Shown: positions 57,956-64,000 of the stretch, piece after piece
Layout of the letters: every line of letters starts with the position of its first letter
Position numbering within the stretch: position 1 is the stretch's first letter
Assembly: GCA_027475525.1 (NCBI GenBank)
Contig: JAMWFC010000049.1
Span: forward strand, 2,960,947 to 3,024,946
Length of the DNA stretch: 64,000 nt
DNA from: Macrolepiota albuminosa
Taxonomy: Eukaryota > Basidiomycota > Agaricomycetes > Agaricales > Agaricaceae
Reading direction: 5' to 3'
The notes under the pieces: generated by a model
The model's database searches: none
What the model was told of the DNA's origin: nothing
Seen by the model: only the letters and a program-made list of their open reading frames with translations
Translations under genes and position numbers: made by a program

Positions 57956-58513
57956 CTACCTATCAACGCGTAATCTGAAGCTCCCAAAGGGACGGGCGAG
58001 TAAACTCTGCCCAAAATGGGTAGGCCCATACTGCGTCCTAGACGCAGAGCCAAGTACCTCCAACTATGTGCTGGAGCTGCCTCTGGCATTACAGGAACGA
58101 TGCATTGTTCCAAAGTTTCATGTGTCGCTGTTGCGACCATACAGCGCGTCTGGCAATGCACTATTCCCACAGGGCAACCCCAGGCCCCTATGATTTTTGG
58201 GCTCGAGACGATGACAAATGGTTCGTCAAGTGCATAATTGGGCACCGGTGGACTGAGCATAACACGCTCAAGTTTGAAGTACGTTGGTCCCTGGGGGACA
58301 CAACATGGGAGCCACACTCCCATTGCTCCAAGTTAGCGGCACTTGACCGTTATTTGGAGTTGAAGGGTGTTAAGTGCCCACATCAATTAAGTAAGCGTGC
58401 CGGCGCTTAATTTGATCAGCAGTGCTGATTGCAGCTTGGCTGAGTTGGTCAGCAGCTGTGGCTGAAACACGTCTTAAAAGGCGAAATTTCTTTTTTGCCT
58501 TTTTCCCTCAACC

Positions 58514-58540
58514 ATGGACAACATGCCCATGGACCTGGCT

Positions 58541-58572
<32 letters not shown>

Positions 58573-61500
58573 CCTTGAGTTTGCGCCATCGGTCTTACCG
58601 TCGGCTGAAGGGAGGGGCAGATGGCTCCCCCGCTGACCCAAAATGCGCCCCAGTGGGGACAATTGCAAGCAGCTGTGGGCTTCCCACAGCAGCAGCAACC
58701 ACCAGCGGTGGGCTACCTGCCGCAGCAGCTGGTGACCAGTGGCTATCTGCCACTTCAACCCATGCAGGGCAACTTTGTGCCCCAGAACGCACCTGTGGGC
58801 GGTTATCAGCCCCAACAACCAGTATTGGGTGCTTATGCGCCACATCACACTGAGGGCCAATCCCAACAACAGGCCTACAGGGGGCTAGTCAGCCCCCAAG
58901 CAGCGCCAGTTTGCCCCCGCTATGGCGAGAGGGGCTATGGGCGCACATCTTTTGCCCCAGTTTACGGCCCCGGCGCACTACCCTGGGATGGGTGGTGTGC
59001 CCGTAATGATGCCGTACCCCCCGGCTTGGATGGGGGCTTGGGGCGCAATGCCCCAGTACAGCGACTTGCATGAGTCACAAGCCAAGGGAGGCCGGTCGAT
59101 TTCCCTGTCGACCACAGCACCAATTGACAATCTAGAGGGACGCAAAGCATCCTTCGTGCAGGCCACCACGGCCATTGGGAGTACAGAAACTCTCAATACA
59201 GAACGGAGCATCAGCTCATCGGCTGATGCGCCGATGGAGAGCTTGGCCAAGCTCTCCTTGCTACAGCGGCTGGAAATGTCGCACCAATCCGAGCCCAGCT
59301 CGGAAGAAGAGTCGCGTCCTCGACGTGACAAAGGAAAAGCATGGGCTGTTGAGCCCAGTCTCAACCAGGACTTAGTCCTGGCTACCCTTCTCCAACGTCT
59401 GGGAGACAACAGGTACAATGTACCTGCAGAGTCATCATTCCTCCGCAATGCAGAGGCAGTCGTTCTCATCTGCCGGATGATGGACAACATGGATCATATG
59501 CGCGCTCAGTGCAAGATGGATCTCCTTGCCTTATTGGCCGCTCGTAAGCGGCAGACTACACCCCCAAGTCAGGACACCGACTCCAGCAAAAGGGCACGTC
59601 GGCAAGGAGTGGAGGACGTGCCCTCCCGCTTGATTAAGTCGAGCGTTGCTGCCCCCGGCTGGGAGGCCGGCCTAGGACAGGACATCCTCCCCTACAAAGA
59701 TGCCCCTGCTCCAGCCGCCCCCCGGCATATCCAGCGCCTCGCCAGCGGTGCGTCTGAGGTCACGTCTTTGCGACCAGTATCTGTGGTTTCCACTACGTAC
59801 TCTGGGGAGCAGAGTTTCAGGGGTGTGAGCACACGCCCCACTGAGGCTAAGGCCTCACAACCCCAAAAGGATTGTTGGGGTAAGCAACCGGAAGGGCATG
59901 CATACGTCAACATGCACTTTCCCGAGGATGCCCCGAAAGGAGCCCCAGGGGCTAACATCCCCTTTTTACCCGCTATACTAGTAGAGGGCCCACCAGCCCG
60001 ACTCCTGCGGTGTGTGTGGGCTATGGACCCACAGTCTGAGAAGTCGGAGCTGGAGAGGCTGCCCTCCCTGCCCTCCGACGACGATTGGTACGAGGAGCCT
60101 GAAGAGGCTCGTATGGAATCCCCTGTGCCGCACGAGATGGTGGCACAACACATGGCACGCGAATGGCGCAACAGCAATCAACGAGCTAAGATAGAGCGTC
60201 GGGCGCAGGATAGCGCCAAGCGAGGAGCTGCCCTCCTCGAGGACCAAACCGGGCACATTTCTGATGCACTCGGAGTTGTGATCTATTGTGATCACACTAT
60301 TGAGCACCAGAACTCATTCTTTGGCACGGGGTTAGCTCCTCAATTCTATTGGTCACCAGTGACCAATACCATCTTCGTCAGGCAAGAAGCCCGCGCAGCC
60401 AGGTCCTTTGAGGACAATAAAAAGGGCAACGCCGTGGCAATGCCCCACAACAGTAAGGTGTAGCAAGTGGCACCTTGCGGGTTTCCCCGCAGTCCTCGAG
60501 AAGTCCGCTGACTTCATGCACTGGTTAACAACCAGTTTACGCCGATTCGTCAGCGTCAGTTGGGCTACCTCTTGCTCAACAAATTCAAGCGGGTGGCGCT
60601 CAACTGCCACCCTACGGCCCGAGACAGAGCTATGTCTCATCTACTTGATGAGGTCGAGTATAGGACTATTGCGGTGATGACGCCAACTGTGGTTGGGTGT
60701 GCTGGACGTATACGCAGTACAACGCCGTCTCCAGCGCTTGGCGTACGTAGTTGTGAGGAGTCCTGACAGGGTCCCAGTGTGCTCAAGTGGAGGTAGTAAA
60801 ATGATGCGCTAGATTGTAGCGCTTTGGGGGCTACCTGGCAGACGGTAAGCGTCGTGGTTTAGGCAAAGATATTGGAGAAAAGACGAGTAGCGCAGCGTAT
60901 TGTGCCCGTAAGTGGCACCGTAAACGATGAAGACGAGATAGACGAAGCTAGTGCCTGACTTAGTGACGAAGTCGGAGGAGGCTAGCACGAGTTGAACGCT
61001 AAGTGTAACTGTGTGTTCGAGGGGTTACGATTCGTTGTTATATACATGTAAAGTAGCTATTTTATATACTATGCACTACCGTGTTTGCCAAGATACGAGC
61101 CCATCTGCGGCGCTACCTCCTAGCACCTCTCCTCGTGGTTTCCTCTAATGGCGACCTGTCAACGGCGACCTTTTGCACATGGCTGACGGCGACCAACGGC
61201 GTTATAACCCACGGCGACCAGCGGCGACTCTATATTGACTTAGAATTGTACGAGTCTGCTCACTTTTACTATATCTCCGATTGGCCAGGCTGTTCCGGGG
61301 TATGGTCAGAAAATCCTCGACAGACGCCGTGAGCGCTAATGTCAGCGCTACTCATTGTATTAGTTCCTGGCAGGTCCAGATGTCGGATTTAAGTATATCC
61401 AGTGCCGCCGTCATTGATCCTTTTAGACTTCTAATTGAAGTTCCTCGTCAAATGGCAGCGCCTGCTGCTGGCTCCTTTTGGAAGTGATCGGGGTTTAGTT

Positions 61501-62816
61501 AGAGTCCCCTCCCGCCGTCGTGTTAGCGCTATATGTTATGAGCCTCCTTCATCCTTGGGCTAGGTGAGAGGAGTGCGCTGTAGGCCTGGTAGCTAGGGGT
61601 TAGGATAAATTTCCACATCCTGTAGTAATTTGCCAGAGCTAGAGCTGCTCTATATTCCCAACTGGTCGCTAGAGTCCTGAATACGTCAAGTGTCGGTTGG
61701 CCTATAATGTCCCTTGATGCGCTCAGTCTGAGTAGAAGCCTATCAGCGGTACCCTTTGCGAGTCCAGAGGAGCGGGAGAACGTCCCGCGAATGATTGTGC
61801 CGTCGCGGCTCTATCGCCGCAAAGAGGGAGGGAAAATTGCCTTCGTCGGCCTTACCCCCCCTGATCTAAAGCAACCATTTGCTTTGGACTACCTGGGCTC
61901 ATACGCCCTCCTCTATGGACGTCCTGGAACGTCCAACGTATGGACCGGCCTGGCCATGGACCGAGCCATGCGCATCCATTGGCGCAGCCTCTTTGGGTTT
62001 GCGCTGGTACGCGCCCTCAGCGCCAGCCACCCTTCCAAGGCCACGGTACACAAGTACCTGGCCTACGTCTTTGCCAGGCCAGGCCTCTACAAAGAGGCTG
62101 TGGCTGAGTATGAGGCGGCCATGGGGCAAGTCTTTGAGCCCCTCCACGCCGACGACCCTAACTTCGAGGCTCGGGCTGTGGACATCCCGGAAGCGTCAGC
62201 TTCCATGTTCACCACTTCAGACGTGTTATGTGTCCTTCTTCATAATCAAATTCCGGTCAGCTGGGCTGACCATGCATACACTTATGGGGTCACCTATCTG
62301 GCCCATCTATTCTTCAGCGACAGCCGGCTCTACAACAAGGCAGCTGCTATTGACGACGAGAGGCTACAACGCCTCGACCATTACAGTACACCCCAGTCCA
62401 TCGCTCAGTGGGATGGGTGGCACAAGGCCACCATTAGCAATCGCCAATGCCTGATGCTCCAGCAGCAGGACAGTCGTCGTGCATACGACGATGCACTCAC
62501 CAAGGGGATGTACCTCCTCATCGGGCAAGACATTCATGCCCATGACATCTGGACGTGCCAGTACCCGTCCGACACCGGGGATCTGCCTGATTCCCAACCA
62601 CCTGTCCCGGGATCGACCTTCGACCCCAATCTCACACTGTCCCCCCTCTGGGACTATGACGATTCCCTGCCAGTTGCAGGGCCTTTGGGCACTTCGTACG
62701 TGCCCGCACCCGAGAATGAACTCCTCGACTACGACATGGACGACGCGACTGCCGATCCATTCCAGGAGCCTGGGGACTCTCCCATTGCCCCCGTCCCTGA
62801 CTTACCGATGGCATGA
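58514..62816 (+). pseudogene. Additional ORF of the gypsy, unknown function, split by a solo LTR
   Basis: I do not recognise this protein. It starts MDNMPMDLAEQQ with nine Gln in a row, followed by Pro/Gln/Gly repeats (GYLPQQ, GGYQPQQP), then Ser/Glu-rich and charged segments (ATLLQRLGDNRYNVPAESSF). The C-terminal domain, rejoined across the LTR at DEVEYRTIAV and PFASPEERE, has about 370 residues with FALDYLGSYALLYG, GLAMDRAMRIHWRSLFGFA and TYGVTYLAHLF. I see no signal peptide, membrane helix, protease or envelope features. Frames change near 58620, 58920 and 60465. The codons after 61746 are open to 62816. It lies where envelope-like genes sit in other retroelements. Confidence 0.65.
60675..61745. 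repeat. Solo LTR, 1.07 kb, same family as the LTR of the minus-strand gypsy
   Basis: Starts TGATGACGCC and ends CCTATCA. Flanks GCGG (60671-60674, 61746-61749) form the target duplication; a shared T may extend it to five. Removing it restores an open frame (YRTIAV to PFASPEE). Collinear with 32865-33271 plus 40574-41164. Confidence 0.88.
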
Positions 62817-62861
62817 CCGTCGTATTATTTCAAGACCGTAGATTGGTCTGATTGGGGGGTG

Positions 62862-63096
62862 TGTAGCGTAGTCTGCTATGTGGCGTTGGCCACATAGCTT
62901 TACTTACTGTATAATAGTACATATTATATTATATTTATTATAATATAATATTAATTACATTAGTATATAAATAGTTGTACCAGCTGCTTACAAAGCAGCT
63001 TATTTTTGTGTTGATACTACATAGTCAATAGACCGGACTGGTCTGATTCTGTGCAGTGTGAACCTAAGCTCTCACAATCTCTGTGACTTCGTTACA
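62862..63096 (+). repeat. 3' LTR, 235 bp
   Basis: Matches 50037-50271 except C to T at the eleventh to twelfth base region (gtccgc/gtctgc) and A to G near the end (gtaac/gtgac). Followed by ATACT. Confidence 0.95.
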
Positions 63097-63101
63097 ATAC
63101 T
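63097..63101. repeat. Target-site duplication ATACT of the 13-kb gypsy, right copy
   Basis: Second copy of ATACT (see 50032-50036), directly after the 3' LTR. LINE-2 coding sequence resumes at 63102. Confidence 0.95.
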
Positions 63102-63527
63102 CCCCCAGACTTCCCGTACCTTCACGTGACCTCATGTTACTCCATGGTTGTTCAACTATACGCCAGGGCCAGACAACTCCCCACTGCACAATGTCTCTCA
63201 TCCAGAAACAAGTACGCTTCTGACCTGTGCCGCTTTAGGTGTCAAATGGTGCCTGAGGATAAACACCACATCTTTGTGGAATGCCCACACTTCGAGGCCA
63301 TGAGGCGAGAGTCTGTCACAGAGTTGGTCAGGTCGACTGAGATCAAATGTGAAGAGCTGGTTGAGAAGGGAGTCATCACGCACGGCATCGTGAGCAGTTT
63401 GTGTTACACAGCTAAGTCCTTGTTTATTGATGATCGCAAGACATGGCCACTACACTGTACCATGTACTATCTAGGACACATCACTAAGGTATGGGACCTG
63501 TTGCAACCCAATGTCAATGCGGCATGA
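63102..63527 (+). pseudogene. LINE-2 ORF2, C-terminal zinc-finger piece
   Basis: In frame with the part ending at 50036. It contains VQLYARARQLPT and a finger-like CRFRCQMVPEDKHHIFVEC, the usual C-terminal motif after LINE RNase H, and ends at a TGA at 63525-63527. No break inside this piece. Confidence 0.8.
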
Positions 63528-64000
63528 GCTCCAAACCTGGAACTCAAACGTGTATCACACTTCTTTACCAGTGCCTGGCATCTGTCTGCCATTCGCCTGG
63601 CTGGACGAATCTGAGGCCAGGTCCAATGCTCAGTTGCTGGCACCATATCATCCTAGCTAGCCTTTACTCCTCACAATACTCCCATCTCCCTTTTCTCTCC
63701 TTATGCACTTCTTGTAGTACCTTTCGCCAGCAGTGGTGGCAAGCTTTCCCCACAGGGGTTTTGATGCTACCCCACTTGCACATTATTAGTTTTTAGTCAT
63801 TAGTCATTTTATTAGGTCTACCGAGGCATCTCCTAACCAAGCTGTCCTTAGTTACTCTGTAGCGGAGGTAGATAGCACTATTGTAACATTGTAACACTGG
63901 GGAAATCAGGTCTCTGGTGTGTGCATGTTTTGGCATGGCTTGACTCGCGATTGATCCGGCTCGGTTTCCCAAAGGGGATTGCACAGCCTTTCCACATTTA
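63528..64000. other. LINE-2 3' untranslated region and unassigned end of window
   Basis: No gene is supported. The LINE probably ends near 63797 at repeated TAGTCAT units; the last 200 bp hold nothing I can name. Confidence 0.4.

Larger units (their letters stand above)
54060..58410 (+). pseudogene. Pol of the 13-kb gypsy: RT, RNase H, integrase, chromodomain
   Basis: RT holds LRTALDVRQRNDNT, KIDLTDAYKQV and the active site YLDDIFIYSD near 54970-55000. TGA at 55044 sits in VFE-LRKYKLY. A 77-bp tandem duplication (55096-55249) then shifts the frame. RNase H follows (ICDASKTGIGA, ITDHKALEFF). Integrase has HALVGHFGAAW .. CASCAACQ (HHCC), MDFVGPFPE, VSDRDSKFTS and PQTDGQTERAN (DDE). It is cut at VYLS by a solo LTR (57225-57955) and resumes STRNLKLPKG. 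The C terminus is a chromodomain (KWFVKCIIGHRW .. VRWSLGDTTWEP, 58220-58380), which in chromoviruses targets integration to marked chromatin. Confidence 0.9.
50037..63096 (+). mobile_element. 13-kb Ty3/gypsy chromovirus-type retrotransposon with additional ORF
   Basis: Two 235-bp LTRs (TGTAGCG .. GTTACA) differ at two positions and are flanked by ATACT. Inside are gag with zinc knuckle, protease, RT, RNase H, integrase and chromodomain (50403-58410), then a long extra ORF (58514-62816). Two solo LTRs of other families interrupt the integrase and the extra ORF. Without them the element would be about 11.3 kb. Nine in-frame TGAs, a 77-bp tandem duplication and some frameshifts make it non-autonomous now, in spite of its young LTRs. 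Confidence 0.93.
43990..63797 (+). mobile_element. LINE retrotransposon (LINE-2), split by a 13-kb gypsy element
   Basis: Outside 50037-63101 the pieces form one LINE of about 6.7 kb: ORF1 (44013-45545), endonuclease, RT, RNase H (45666-50036) and, past the gypsy, a C-terminal finger (63102-63527). Removing the gypsy and one ATACT copy restores the frame (codons GAT ACT then CCC). The 3' end is set near 63797 by a TTTTTAGTCATTAGTCATTTT-like tail, which is tentative. Its left end abuts LINE-3 head to head. Confidence 0.75.

Noticed and set aside
62860..63100. Separate solo LTR
   Set aside because: It pairs with 50037-50271 with equal length and a shared ATACT, so it is the 3' LTR of one element.

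Overview
The window is a transposon-dense stretch of a basidiomycete genome, most likely an Agaricomycete. The evidence is very short introns (40-75 bp) with GT..AG ends and CTRAY-type branch sites, Ty3/gypsy elements with a C-terminal chromodomain, DIRS/Ngaro-type and Helitron elements, and RNase H-bearing LINEs. No rRNA, tRNA, CRISPR or bacterial-type operon was seen. One clear host gene stands out: a four-exon centromeric histone H3 (CENP-A/Cse4) gene on the minus strand at 18082-18780, intact in every exon I could read.

Layout, left to right. 1-3509: the 3' part of a tyrosine-recombinase retrotransposon (RT-RNase H, then recombinase, then split direct repeats of B1-A2-B2 type). 3510-3897: short unannotated spacer. 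3898-17644: a candidate large minus-strand Helitron/Helentron. It has one 2180-codon Rep-helicase frame broken by a single TGA, a patchwork of gene pieces downstream (nucleotidyltransferase-like ORF, BTB pseudogene, Q/A-rich tail, ABC-transporter fragment, a five-exon unknown gene) and short asymmetric inverted repeats at both ends. 17645-19800: host sequence with CENP-A. About 20170-41164: a minus-strand Ty3/gypsy element, interrupted by LINE-1 (24791-30995, 13-bp target duplication) and by Helitron-2 (33272-40573), which landed in its right-hand LTR. 41165-43985: an LTR remnant and the 5' half of a minus-strand LINE. About 43990-63797: plus-strand LINE-2, split by a 13-kb gypsy element (50037-63096) with 235-bp LTRs and a perfect ATACT target duplication. 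That gypsy element holds two younger solo LTRs (57225-57955 and 60675-61745).

The insertions form a readable stack: LINE-2 is older than the 13-kb gypsy, which is older than the two solo LTRs; the minus-strand gypsy is older than LINE-1 and Helitron-2. At four junctions the interrupted reading frame can be followed across the insertion, which fixes the boundaries.

Two broader signals deserve attention. First, the premature stops I could place in otherwise open transposon frames are almost all TGA (27 TGA against 3 TAA/TAG), often where arginine is expected, which fits CGA-to-TGA (CpG C-to-T) hypermutation. The 13-kb gypsy has nine such TGAs although its LTRs differ at only 2 of 235 positions. 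Second, that gypsy carries a long additional ORF of unknown function between pol and its 3' LTR (58514-62816).
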